Shown here: in pieces, positions 42,955 to 51,099 of the stretch
Layout of the letters: each line of letters opens with the position of its first letter
How positions within the stretch are numbered: position 1 is the first letter of the stretch
Assembly: GCA_963785125.1 (NCBI GenBank)
Contig: CAWATU010000008.1
Location: 186,001 to 250,000 of the forward strand
Direction: 5' to 3'
Origin: QHXN01 sp963785125
Lineage (GTDB): Bacteria > Acidobacteriota > Blastocatellia > Pyrinomonadales > Pyrinomonadaceae
Length of the DNA stretch: 64,000 nt
Notes under the pieces: generated by a model
The model's database searches: none
What the model was told of the DNA's origin: nothing
Seen by the model: the letters and a program-made list of their open reading frames with translations, nothing else
Program-made: the position numbers and the translations under genes

Positions 42955-42994
42955 TTCTCCTTATCTCAAATCTCAAATTTCAAACTTCAAATCT
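42955..42994. repeat. Single-arm word repeat, CTCAAATTTCAAACTTCAAA
   Basis: CTTATCTCAAATCTCAAATT and TCAAACTTCAAATCTTCAG form a quasi-tandem run of the word CTCAAAT between DUF423 and recN. The inverted arm is missing. It resembles the stem at 41150-41180. Confidence 0.5.
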
Positions 42995-44695
42995 TCAGAC
43001 CGTCTTCAACATCTCGCGCGCGTGGCGGCGTGCGGCCTCCGTTATCTCCGCGCCGGTGAGCATGCGCGCGATCTCTTCGACCTGGCGGCGGCGGTCGAGG
43101 GGCTGGACGCCGACCTCCGTGCGGCCGCCGCGCTCGTGCTTATCGACGAGGATGTGCGTGTCGGCGAAGCGCGCGATCTGCGCCTGATGCGTCACGCAGA
43201 GCACCTGATTGGTGCCCGAGAGCGCCTTCAGCTTCAAGCCCACCGCCTCCGAGACGCGCCCGCCTATCCCGGCGTCCACCTCGTCGAAGACGATGGTGCG
43301 TGGAAAGCGCGCGGGGCTCGCGCTCGTCTTCAAGACCAGCATCATGCGCGAAGCCTCGCCGCCCGACGCGACCTTCGCCAGAGGCCGCAGGGGCTCGCCC
43401 GCGTTCGCAGAGAAGTAGAACTCGACGCGGTCGAAGCCCGCCGCAGTAAACTGCCGCGCGGCCTCTTCCGAAGCCGTGTCCTCCGGCGCGTTGACGCGCG
43501 CCTCGAAGCGCGCGTGTTCCATCGCCACCTCTTTCAGAGAAGCCTCGACAGCGCGCCGGAACTCTCCGGCCGACTTCACGCGCGCCTTGTGGACGCGCGC
43601 CGCGGCCTCGACGTAAGCCGTGCGCGCCGCGGCCAACTCGCGCGTGACCTCTTCGGCGCGCTCGTCGGTGCGCTCCAACTGCCGCAGGCGCTCGCGCGAG
43701 CGCTCGAAGTGTTCGAGCGCGCTCTCGATGGTCCCGCCGTACTTGCGCTTGAGGCGCGCGATCTCCGCCAGACGGCTCTCGATCTCCGACAGGCGCTCGG
43801 GCGAGAAGGTCAGCCCGTCGAGGAAATCGCGCAAGCTGGCGCTCAAATCTTCGAGCACCACGCGCGCCGTCCCGACGCCCTCCATGTAGTTCTTGTAAGA
43901 CGCCTCGTACTGTGACAGCTCGTCCACTTGCCGCTCCAAACGGCTCAGGCGCGCGACCGTCGAGTCGCTCTCCTCGTAGGTCGTGTTGTAAGCGTCCGAG
44001 CACAGCTCGGTCAGCTTCTCAAGGTTCGCGAGCCGCCGCCGCTCGGCCTCCAACTGCTCGTCCTCGCCCGCGACGAGGTGCGCCGCCTCAAGCTCGCTCA
44101 CCTGAAACCTGAGCGCGTCCGTCAGGTGAAACTTCTCCGCCTCGTCGCGCCGCAAAGCCTCAAGCTCTCGGTTGAGCGCCGACCAGCGACGGTAGCTGGC
44201 AGCGACCCCTTCGCGCCGCGCGCCGATGTCGGCGAAGGCGTCGAGCAGTTCGAGGTGCGTCTCGGGGTCGAAGAGCGTCTGCTGCGTCCCCTGCCCGTGG
44301 ATGTCCACGAGCATCGGCCTCAAGCTCTTGAGCAAAGAGAGCGTCGCCAGACGATTGTTGACGAAGACGCGGCCGCGCCCCTCGGCCGACAGTTCGCGCC
44401 GCACGACCAGCTCCACGTCGCCCGAGCCCGTGCGACTGCCTACGCCCGCCTCTTCGAGAATCGCCTCGACCTGCGGATGCGCGCCTAAGGTGAAGAGCCC
44501 TTCGACCGATGCGTGGCTCGCGCCCGCGCGCACCAGCTCCGCCGGGAAGCGGTCGCCGATGAGGACGCCCAACGCGTCCACGATAATCGACTTGCCCGAC
44601 CCGGTCTCGCCGGTCAGCAGATTCAGTCCGCGGCCGAACTCGACCCGCAGCTCGCTGATGAGCGCGAAGTTCGAGATGTTGAGGAGCGCGAGCAT
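42995..44695 (-). CDS. recN: DNA repair protein RecN
   Basis: A 566-aa SMC-like ATPase for double-strand break repair. Walker A is GETGSGKSIIVD near the N-terminus in FGRGLNLLTGETGSGKSIIV; the signature KVASGGEASRMMLVLKTSAS and Walker B RTIVFDEVDAGIGGRVSEAV lie near the C-terminus, joined by long coiled coils. VDIHGQGTQQTLFDPETHLE is a RecN hallmark. Ribosome-binding site TTTTGGAGGTCGG precedes the start. It is divergent from dnaE, sharing a region with two inverted DnaA-box-like sites. Confidence 0.94.
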   Translation of the reverse strand: MLALLNISNFALISELRVEFGRGLNLLTGETGSGKSIIVDALGVLIGDRFPAELVRAGASHASVEGLFTLGAHPQVEAILEEAGVGSRTGSGDVELVVRRELSAEGRGRVFVNNRLATLSLLKSLRPMLVDIHGQGTQQTLFDPETHLELLDAFADIGARREGVAASYRRWSALNRELEALRRDEAEKFHLTDALRFQVSELEAAHLVAGEDEQLEAERRRLANLEKLTELCSDAYNTTYEESDSTVARLSRLERQVDELSQYEASYKNYMEGVGTARVVLEDLSASLRDFLDGLTFSPERLSEIESRLAEIARLKRKYGGTIESALEHFERSRERLRQLERTDERAEEVTRELAAARTAYVEAAARVHKARVKSAGEFRRAVEASLKEVAMEHARFEARVNAPEDTASEEAARQFTAAGFDRVEFYFSANAGEPLRPLAKVASGGEASRMMLVLKTSASPARFPRTIVFDEVDAGIGGRVSEAVGLKLKALSGTNQVLCVTHQAQIARFADTHILVDKHERGGRTEVGVQPLDRRRQVEEIARMLTGAEITEAARRHAREMLKTV

Positions 44696-44984
44696 CCGAC
44701 CTCCAAAATATTGTGGGTGCCTACTGTTTCAGTATCCGCGGCTGAACAGGCCGTGCCCGACTATTTTACTAAAATCCCGCGCGGATTGCGGCCGCCGTCG
44801 CGCCGCCGAAAAGTTTTCCACAGAAACCCCGCCTGTGGAAAAAATATTTTTCGCCGCGCGACTTTTCACCCGCGCTCTTTGTGCTATCCTTCCGCGCCGT
44901 AAGAGTATTGAGCGTCGGAGCGCCCCCCGCGCCGACCGTTTCAAGGGGTCTGAATTTCCAGCCGCACTGAATTCAACGTCTAAC
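44696..44984. promoter_or_regulatory. Divergent recN/dnaE promoter region
   Basis: About 290 bases. On the plus strand TGTGCTATCCT (about 44879-44889) may be the dnaE -10 region. On the minus strand TAAAAT near 44770 may serve recN. Between them lies a perfect 9-bp inverted repeat described separately. No gene is supported here; upstream in-frame extensions of dnaE are shadows of recN. Confidence 0.45.
44814..44842. promoter_or_regulatory. Two inverted DnaA-box-like sites
   Basis: TTTTCCACA (44814-44822) and TGTGGAAAA (44834-44842) are perfect inverted 9-mers 11 bases apart, and both fit the DnaA box consensus TTWTNCACA. Alternatively the palindrome is an operator for another regulator, for example a damage-response repressor for recN and dnaE. 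Confidence 0.45.
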
Positions 44985-47900
44985 ATGTCGAACATAGACT
45001 ACGCACACCTGCACCTGCATACCGACTATTCGCTCTTAGACGGAGCCATCCAGATCAAGCCGCTCGCCGAGCGCGTAAAAGAACTCGGGATGAAGGCGTG
45101 CGCGATGACCGACCACGGGAACATGTACGGCGCCGTCTCCTTCTACAAGGAGATGAAGGCGCACGACGTGAAGCCGCTGATTGGCTGCGAAGTCTACCTC
45201 GCGCCGGGTCACCGCTCGGACAGGAGCGAGGTGCGCAAAGGGGGGAAGCCTTACAACCACATGATTCTCCTCGCGAAAGACCGCGAGGGCTATCACAACC
45301 TCGTCCGCCTCACGTCCAAGGCGTTCCGCGAGGGCTTCTACCGCAAGCCGCGCATCGACCGCGAGCTGCTCGCACAGTTCTCGGGCGGGCTCATCGGGCT
45401 CTCGGCCTGTCTGTCGGGCGTGCCGCAGGAGCATCTGAAGGGGGGCCGGCTCGAAGAGGCCGCTCGGTGTGCGGGCGAGTTCGAGGACATCTTAGGCAAG
45501 GGCAACTACTACTTAGAGATTCAGGACCACCAGCTCGAAGACCAGATAAAGATCAACCAGAGCCTCATCGACCTCTCGAAGAAGACAGGCATCCCGCTCG
45601 TGGCGACGAACGACGCGCACTACCTCTACAAAGAGGACTACGAGGCGCACGACGTGATGCTCTGCATCGGCACGGGCAAGACCGTCAACGACCCGAACCG
45701 GATGCGCTTCGGCGGCCCGCAGTGGTACGTGCGCTCGCCCGAGGAGATGGCCGAAATCTTCAAGCACATCCCCGACGCCGTCACACGCACCGTCGAGGTC
45801 GCAGAGATGTGCAACCTCAAGCTCCCGCTCGGCGAGAATCAACTGCCCATCTACCCCATCCCGCGCGAAGAGGGCGACCTCACGGTTGACGAGTATTTCG
45901 AGAAGGTCGTCCGCGAGGGTTACGAGAAGCGGCGCGCGATCCTCTGGGACAGGATGCTGTCGGAGGGCACGCTCAAGCACACCCTCGCCGAGTATCAGCA
46001 GCGCATCTCGACCGAGATTGCCACCATCAAGCAGATGGGCTTCCCCAGCTACTTCCTCATCGTCTGGGACTTCATCAAGTTCGCCAAAGATCGGCAGATC
46101 CCTGTCGGGCCGGGGCGCGGCTCGGCCGCCGGCTCGCTCATCGCGTACTGTTTAGAGATAACCGACGTTGACCCGTTGCAGTACGACCTCCTCTTCGAGC
46201 GCTTCCTCAACCCCGAGCGCGTCTCGATGCCGGATATCGACATCGACTTCTGCGTCAACGGCCGGGCCGAGGTCATCAACCACGTCACGCAGCTCTACGG
46301 GCGCGACTCGGTCTGCCAGATCATCACCTTCGGGACGATGGCCTCGAAGGCAGCGATCAAGGACGTGGGGCGCGCGCTCGACATGCCCTACGCCGACGTG
46401 GAGAAGATTGCCAAGCTCATCCCGCCGCCCATCCGCGGCCGCAACGTCTCGATCACACAGGCCATCGAGACCGTGCCCGAGTTGAAGCAGGCCATCGAGA
46501 CTGACCCGCAGGTCAGGAAGGTCATCGACATCGCCAAGCGCCTGGAAGGCTGCGCGCGTCACTCCTCCGTCCACGCCGCGGGCGTCGTCATCAGCCCCGT
46601 GCCTCTGGAAGAGTTGATTCCGGTCGCGGTCAACAACAAGCAGGAGTTCACGACGCAGTTCGAAATGTCCGACCTTGAAAAGACGGGCATGCTCAAGATG
46701 GACTTCCTGGGCCTGACGACCCTGACCATCATCGACCAGTGCTGCAAGACGATTAAGGAGATGCACGGCCGCCGAATCCTCTGGTCGGAGATTCCGCAGG
46801 ACGACCCGAAGACCTACGAACTCTTCGCCAAGGGCCACACCGACGCCGTCTTCCAGTTCGAGTCTACGGGCATGCAGGAGATTTGCCGCAAGCTCCGTCC
46901 CTGTTGCATCGAAGACCTCTCGGCCTTAAACGCCCTCTACCGCCCCGGCCCGCTCGACGGCGGTATGGTGGACGACTTCATCGACCGCTACCACGGCAAG
47001 AAGCCCGTCGAATATCTCGTCCCGGACATGGAGGCCATCCTCAAGAACACCTACGGGATTCTCGTCTATCAGGAACAGATCATGCAGCTCGCGCAGAAGC
47101 TCGGCGGTTACAGCTTAGGCGAGGCCGACCTCATGCGCCGCGCGATGGGCAAGAAGAAGCGCGAAGAGATGGCCGTCCACGAAGACAAGTTCATCTCGGG
47201 CTGCTCCAAAAACAAGATAGCCAAGAAGACCGCCCGCGAGATTTTCCGCCTGATGGCGCAGTTCGCCGACTACGGTTTTAATCGAAGCCACTCGGTCGCC
47301 TACGCGCACGTGGCGTATCAGACGGCGTATCTGAAGGCGCACTACCCGGAGCACTTCTACGCGGCGGTCATGACGAACGTGACCGACGACACGGCGAAGA
47401 TTTTCAAGTACGCGTCGGAGCTGCGCTCGCAGGGCATCAAGATGCTGCCGCCCGACGTGAACCAGTCGGGGCCGGGCTTCACGCCCGTCGAGGGCGCCGT
47501 GCGTTACGGGCTCTGCGCCATCAAGGGCATCGGCCAGACGGCTGTGGACGCCATCATCGCGGCCCGTCAGGAGAAGCCGTTCCGCTCCATCTTCGACTTC
47601 GTCGAGCGCGTCGGCGAGAAGGGCTCGGGCAAACGCGTCCTCGAAAGTCTGGTCTGTGCCGGCGCCTTCGACTCGCTCAGGCCCGAGGGCGAGGACATCC
47701 ACTCGTGGCGCGCGCGCCTGTTCGCATGCGTGGACAAGGCGCTGGCGCGAGGCGCGATGGCGCGGCGCGACCGCGACAGCAAGCAGGTGGACATGTTCGG
47801 GCTCGCGGCCGGGGGCGCCGAGACGGATGTTGAGGAGCCGCCGCTCCCCGTCACGGGCGTCGAGCCGTGGACGCATAAGGACTTGCTCACGCGCGAGAAG

Positions 47901-48545
47901 GCGGCGGTCGGCTTCTACGTCTCGGGCCACCCGCTCGAAGACTTCATCGAGAAGATCGACCAGCTCAACTGCGTCCCCATCTCGGAACTGGCGACAATCG
48001 AGCCCAACTCGCGCGTGAAGGTCGTCGGCATCTCCTCGGACTTCGTCGTGCGCAACACGAAGAAGGGCGACCGCTACGCCATGTTCCGCCTCGAAGACCT
48101 CTCGGGCACGTCGGTCAAGTGCGTGCTGTGGCCCGAGGCGTTTAAGACGAAGGGCACGGACGCGGCCGACGACGCGATGCTGGTCGCCACGGGGCGCTGC
48201 GAGGGCGAAGGAAGCCTGACCATCGTCTGCGACGAGGTGACGGCGCTCGACCGCGCGCGCGTGCCGATGACGAACGGCAAGCCGACCTACCAGGGCGGGC
48301 GTTTGCGCGCCAACGCCCTCGTCATCGAGTTCCCGACCTGCGACGACGTGCTGCGCGCGGGCGATAGCGTCGCCGAGGCGCTCCTGGCGCACCCCGGCGA
48401 CTGCGAAGTCTTCATCGACCTCCACCTCAATGAAGAGAACCTCACGGTGCGCGCCAAGACGCCGCCGTTCGCGCGCGTCGCGCCCAACAAGCAGTTGCAG
48501 GAGACGCTCCTCGCCGCCGGCGTCCGCGTCCGCTGGGTGGAATGA
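44985..48545 (+). CDS. dnaE: DNA polymerase III alpha subunit
   Basis: A 1186-aa protein from the ATG at 44985. The PHP domain opens YAHLHLHTDYSLLDGAIQIK with TDHGNMYGAV. The palm carries the catalytic Asp residues in ERVSMPDIDIDFCVNG, preceded by the Gly-rich VGPGRGSAAGSLIAYCLEIT. Finger and thumb parts follow (LSALNALYRPGPLDGGMVDD, GFNRSHSVAYAHVAYQTAYL), then the helix-hairpin-helix region, an OB-fold (RVKVVGISSDFVVRNTKKGD) and a C-terminal domain ending RVRWVE. Length and order fit DnaE1, the replicative polymerase. The PHP metal-site residues seem kept. Confidence 0.96.
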   Translation: MSNIDYAHLHLHTDYSLLDGAIQIKPLAERVKELGMKACAMTDHGNMYGAVSFYKEMKAHDVKPLIGCEVYLAPGHRSDRSEVRKGGKPYNHMILLAKDREGYHNLVRLTSKAFREGFYRKPRIDRELLAQFSGGLIGLSACLSGVPQEHLKGGRLEEAARCAGEFEDILGKGNYYLEIQDHQLEDQIKINQSLIDLSKKTGIPLVATNDAHYLYKEDYEAHDVMLCIGTGKTVNDPNRMRFGGPQWYVRSPEEMAEIFKHIPDAVTRTVEVAEMCNLKLPLGENQLPIYPIPREEGDLTVDEYFEKVVREGYEKRRAILWDRMLSEGTLKHTLAEYQQRISTEIATIKQMGFPSYFLIVWDFIKFAKDRQIPVGPGRGSAAGSLIAYCLEITDVDPLQYDLLFERFLNPERVSMPDIDIDFCVNGRAEVINHVTQLYGRDSVCQIITFGTMASKAAIKDVGRALDMPYADVEKIAKLIPPPIRGRNVSITQAIETVPELKQAIETDPQVRKVIDIAKRLEGCARHSSVHAAGVVISPVPLEELIPVAVNNKQEFTTQFEMSDLEKTGMLKMDFLGLTTLTIIDQCCKTIKEMHGRRILWSEIPQDDPKTYELFAKGHTDAVFQFESTGMQEICRKLRPCCIEDLSALNALYRPGPLDGGMVDDFIDRYHGKKPVEYLVPDMEAILKNTYGILVYQEQIMQLAQKLGGYSLGEADLMRRAMGKKKREEMAVHEDKFISGCSKNKIAKKTAREIFRLMAQFADYGFNRSHSVAYAHVAYQTAYLKAHYPEHFYAAVMTNVTDDTAKIFKYASELRSQGIKMLPPDVNQSGPGFTPVEGAVRYGLCAIKGIGQTAVDAIIAARQEKPFRSIFDFVERVGEKGSGKRVLESLVCAGAFDSLRPEGEDIHSWRARLFACVDKALARGAMARRDRDSKQVDMFGLAAGGAETDVEEPPLPVTGVEPWTHKDLLTREKAAVGFYVSGHPLEDFIEKIDQLNCVPISELATIEPNSRVKVVGISSDFVVRNTKKGDRYAMFRLEDLSGTSVKCVLWPEAFKTKGTDAADDAMLVATGRCEGEGSLTIVCDEVTALDRARVPMTNGKPTYQGGRLRANALVIEFPTCDDVLRAGDSVAEALLAHPGDCEVFIDLHLNEENLTVRAKTPPFARVAPNKQLQETLLAAGVRVRWVE

Positions 48546-48572
48546 GCCAGAAGCTCACGCTTGAGCGTAAAG

Positions 48573-48660
48573 CGCAGGGCAATTAACCACAGAGACAGAG
48601 AGGCACAGCTTGCCGAGTTATATCTACAAGCTGTGCCTCTCGGTCTCTGTGGTCAAATCT
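48573..48660. repeat. Word-type inverted repeat, CCACAGAGACAGAGAGGCAC family
   Basis: A 26-bp stem with one mismatch: CCACAGAGACAGAGAGGCAC plus AGCTTG pairs with CAAGCTGTGCCTCTCGGTCT plus CTGTGG, loop about 14 bases. It begins AATTAACCACAGAGA, like the perfect hairpin at 23561, so the two are the same family. It lies 28 bases after dnaE and can terminate it. The rest of the 246-base gap to the sigma factor holds no gene. Confidence 0.8.
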
Positions 48661-48791
48661 CTTTCGCCCCTCTCTTCACGTCCCGCCAAAATTTTCCCGC
48701 CGCGTCCGAACCGTTTTAGAGTGTGCCGGGTCTTAACAGACGGAAGCCGTTGAAGACGGACGGAGGACAGGCGCGGTGAGGCTGTAGGCGC

Positions 48792-49340
48792 ATGAAAGAC
48801 TCGACGGAACGTGAAGCCTTCCTCGTGCTGCGCGCGCAGTCGGGCGACCGCGGGGCTCTGGACGCGCTGCTCGCCGCGGTGCAGGCGTCGCTCTACCGTT
48901 ACGTCCTGAGTCTGGTCAGGGAGCGGAACCTCGCCGAGGATGTTTTGCAGGAGACGTTCGCGCGCGTCTACCGCAAGCTCGGTTGGCTGCGCGAGCCGGA
49001 GCTGTTCCGCCCGTGGGCCTACCGCATCGCGACCCGCGAGGCGTTTCGCCAACTGAAGCGCGAGCGGCCCTGGGCCGAGCAGGTGCGGGACGAGGAGACG
49101 CTGGGCGCGGTCGCCGCCCCGCCGCCGCGCGAGGAGTTCGCGCCCGAGATGTCGGCGCGGCTCCGCGAAACGGTCGCGGGCCTCTCGCCGGCCAGCCGCG
49201 CCGTCGTCGTCCTCTACTACCTGCACGAGATGTCTCTGGAAGAGACGGCCGCGGTGCTCGGCATCCCCCTCGGCACGGTCAAGTCGCGCCTCGCGTACGG
49301 GCTCGGGGCGTTGCGCAGGCAGTTGAAGAAGACCGAATGA
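48792..49340 (+). CDS. ECF-type RNA polymerase sigma factor
   Basis: A 182-aa sigma-70 family protein with region 2 (SLYRYVLSLVRERNLAEDVL, QETFARVYRKLGWL, FRPWAYRIATREAFRQLKRE) and region 4 (LSPASRAVVVLYYLHEMSLE, ETAAVLGIPLGTVKSRLAYG). There is no region 3 and no extra C-terminal domain. It overlaps the next small gene by ATGA. No classical anti-sigma domain (zinc-binding ZAS) is encoded next to it; two small membrane proteins follow instead and may take that role. Confidence 0.9.
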   Translation: MKDSTEREAFLVLRAQSGDRGALDALLAAVQASLYRYVLSLVRERNLAEDVLQETFARVYRKLGWLREPELFRPWAYRIATREAFRQLKRERPWAEQVRDEETLGAVAAPPPREEFAPEMSARLRETVAGLSPASRAVVVLYYLHEMSLEETAAVLGIPLGTVKSRLAYGLGALRRQLKKTE

Positions 49341-49501
49341 TTCGGAGTGTGAACGTCATGAAGAGGAACGAACACGGCGCGGCGACGACGGAAGAGGACG
49401 CGGGGACTTTCGACCGAAGTTTTAAGTACGCGGCCATCATCTACGCAGTCGTCGAGTTCTTCGCCATCGCGCTGGTGCTCTACTACAAGCTCGCGCGTTG
49501 A
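49337..49501 (+). CDS. 54-aa single-pass membrane protein coupled to the sigma factor
   Basis: Starts at the ATG at 49337, which overlaps the sigma factor stop as ATGA; an internal ATG at 49358 is possible. The product has an N-terminal polar part (MKRNEHGAATTEEDAGTFDR) and one helix (YAAIIYAVVEFFAIALVLYY). Too short for a standard anti-sigma domain, but its position and topology fit a membrane-linked regulator of the sigma factor; this is inference only. Confidence 0.6.
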   Translation: MIRSVNVMKRNEHGAATTEEDAGTFDRSFKYAAIIYAVVEFFAIALVLYYKLAR

Positions 49502-49533
49502 AGCGGCGCGCGCCACTCAAACGGAGGTGCTTT

Positions 49534-49821
49534 ATGTCAGAACGCGTCAATCTGGACGCCATCCGCGGCGAGGCGCTTGCGCGCGTCGAGCGCGGGGAGC
49601 GTAACTTCAAGCTCGCCTTCTTCGGCGGGGTCGCCTTCGAGGCGCTCTTCCTCGTCGTCCTGCTGCTCGCGGCCGACCTCTCGAACCGCACGCACGTTCT
49701 GTTACTGGTTGCCACGGTCGGCGGCTACACGGTCGTCGTCCTCGGTCTCGTCGCCCTCGGCGCGCACGTCAGCCGCGGCTTCGCGCGCGTGCTCAGGGCC
49801 GTCGAGCTGCTCAAGGGTTGA
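49534..49821 (+). CDS. Two-helix membrane protein of unknown function
   Basis: A 95-aa protein from the ATG at 49534 with ACGGAGGTGC upstream. An N-terminal polar part (MSERVNLDAIRGEALARVER) is followed by two helices (LAFFGGVAFEALFLVVLLLA and VLLLVATVGGYTVVVLGLVA) and a short C-terminal tail. No family recognised. Third gene of the sigma factor unit. Confidence 0.65.
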   Translation: MSERVNLDAIRGEALARVERGERNFKLAFFGGVAFEALFLVVLLLAADLSNRTHVLLLVATVGGYTVVVLGLVALGAHVSRGFARVLRAVELLKG

Positions 49822-49846
49822 AGCGGCGGTTTCCTGTTATGATATC

Positions 49847-50263
49847 TTGGCGCTCGCCTTCCGCGACATCGGTCTCGACCTGACCCCGGTTCAACTCTCG
49901 CCCGACGGGAAGACGGCGCGCGTCACGTCGGTCGTCAACATCGACCTGACGAACGCCGAGCGTGAGGCGCGTCCCGAAGGCTCCCGCGTCGTCAACATCG
50001 ACTACGTCTACAAGGCGACGCGTGACAAGACTCACAACGCCTCCTTCTTGCAGGTGCAAATGACTATCAAGCGCGGCGGCGCGGCGCAGACAGTCACCCC
50101 CGCGCGAACCGTCACACAACTCGATAACCCCGTCTTCGTCGGCGGCGACATCCCCCTGGAAGGACTCCCGCCCGGCCTCTACACGCTCGAAGCCGCCATC
50201 ACCAACAACCGTTCGCGCGCGACGCGCACGGTCGTCTCGCCCCCCTTCCGCATCGCGAAATGA
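49847..50263 (+). pseudogene. Beta-rich protein fragment without a credible start
   Basis: An open frame encodes about 138 residues with coding character (DLTPVQLSPDGKTARVTSVV, NIDYVYKATRDKTHNASFLQ, GLPPGLYTLEAAITNNRSRA, TRTVVSPPFRIAK). The C-terminal pattern resembles beta-sandwich tails of secreted acidobacterial proteins. The only upstream start is a TTG at 49847 that lies about where transcription from the nearby extended -10 (TGTTATGAT, 49835-49843) would begin. No signal peptide is present, so it is probably the 3' remnant of a longer gene. Confidence 0.4.
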
Positions 50264-50574
50264 GCCCGCCGACACAGTAAAAAGATATCCGGGAGGGTGG
50301 CCGAGTGTCCCTCAGGTGTTGCAACTGCGTACCGTTCTGGTGCATCATAGGTGGCGTCATTCCTTCTCTCGCGCATCGACGGTGATGCGCCCCGCGCCTC
50401 GGACTGGCGGCGGCGTTCTGGATGGGTTCGAGAGTGAGGCAGTTGTTAACAGATCGGAAGCCGCTCAAACGTTGAGCACCCCAGACGCGAGCCTTCGTTG
50501 CCACCGTCCCGCCGAAGTAAACTTCAATGGGAAGCTTCTCTTAGACACTCCTTCTGAGGGAGAGGTACATCTGA
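50264..50574 (+). other. Long 5' region of the RRM gene
   Basis: About 310 bases without a gene. It includes GGGAGGGTGGCCGAGTG near 50294, which looks like the start of a class II tRNA, but no acceptor partner or T-arm at proper distance. It ends in GAGGGAGAGG, the ribosome-binding site of the RRM gene. A structured cold-response leader is possible but not shown. Confidence 0.3.
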
Positions 50575-50979
50575 ATGTCCATTAAACTTTACGTCGGCAA
50601 CCTTTCGTTCCAGACTTCGAGCGAAGACCTCCGCGATCTCTTCTCGCAGGCCGGCACCGTGGAATCGGCGTCGGTCGTCGAGGACCGCGACACGGGCCGC
50701 TCACGCGGCTTCGGCTTCGTCGAGATGGGTTCGCGCGAAGAGGGCGAGGCGGCCATCGCACAGTTCAACGGCAAGGAGTTCGGCGGCCGTAACCTGACCG
50801 TCAACGAGGCGCGCCCGCGCGAGGATCGCGGCGGTGGCGGCGGCCGTGGCGGCTTCGGCGGCGGCGGTAACCGCGGCGGTGGCGGCGGCGGCCGTGGCGG
50901 CTTCGGCGGCGGCGGTGGTCGTGGCGGCGGCGGCGGCTTCGGCGGCGGCGGCGGTGGTAACCGCGAGCCCCGCTGGTAA
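50575..50979 (+). CDS. RRM-type RNA-binding protein with Gly-rich tail
   Basis: A 134-aa protein. One RRM spans residues 1-82 with RNP2 LYVGNL and RNP1 RGFGFVEM. The rest is a Gly/Arg-rich tail (repeats of GGRGGFGGGG type). It resembles cyanobacterial Rbp and bacterial cold-response RRM proteins, which bind mRNA; the tail could drive condensation. A terminator and a DEAD-box helicase gene follow, and such pairs suggest a joint role in RNA remodelling at low temperature. Tail repeats are encoded by GGC-rich DNA and may vary in length between strains. Confidence 0.92.
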   Translation: MSIKLYVGNLSFQTSSEDLRDLFSQAGTVESASVVEDRDTGRSRGFGFVEMGSREEGEAAIAQFNGKEFGGRNLTVNEARPREDRGGGGGRGGFGGGGNRGGGGGGRGGFGGGGGRGGGGGFGGGGGGNREPRW

Positions 50980-51009
50980 GCCGGAGCCACAAGCCGGCTA
51001 ATCACACGC

Positions 51010-51058
51010 GAAAGCGCCTCCGGCACAAGCAACCGCCGGGGGCGCTTTCTCAATTTTC
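51010..51058 (+). terminator. Intrinsic terminator after the RRM gene
   Basis: GAAAGCGCC (51010-51018) pairs with GGCGCTTTC (51041-51049), with inner CCGG pairing, followed by TCAATTTTC. It separates the RRM gene from the helicase gene. Confidence 0.75.
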
Positions 51059-51099
51059 AAGAGACCGTCACGTAAGAGGACGGCGTTAGAAGGAACTGA

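Noticed and set aside
44818..44838. E. coli-type SOS box in the recN/dnaE region
   Set aside because: The palindrome has ACAG...CTGT order, the reverse of CTGT...ACAG; DnaA-box similarity is better.
44226..44984. N-terminal extension of dnaE
   Set aside because: It is the antisense of recN; DnaE conservation begins at the ATG at 44985.
50294..50440. tRNA-like start (GGGAGGGTGGCCGAGTG) and a GGGTTCGAGA T-loop-like motif
   Set aside because: The two motifs are about 130 bases apart, no anticodon arm is visible between them and no acceptor complement (CCCTCCC) follows.
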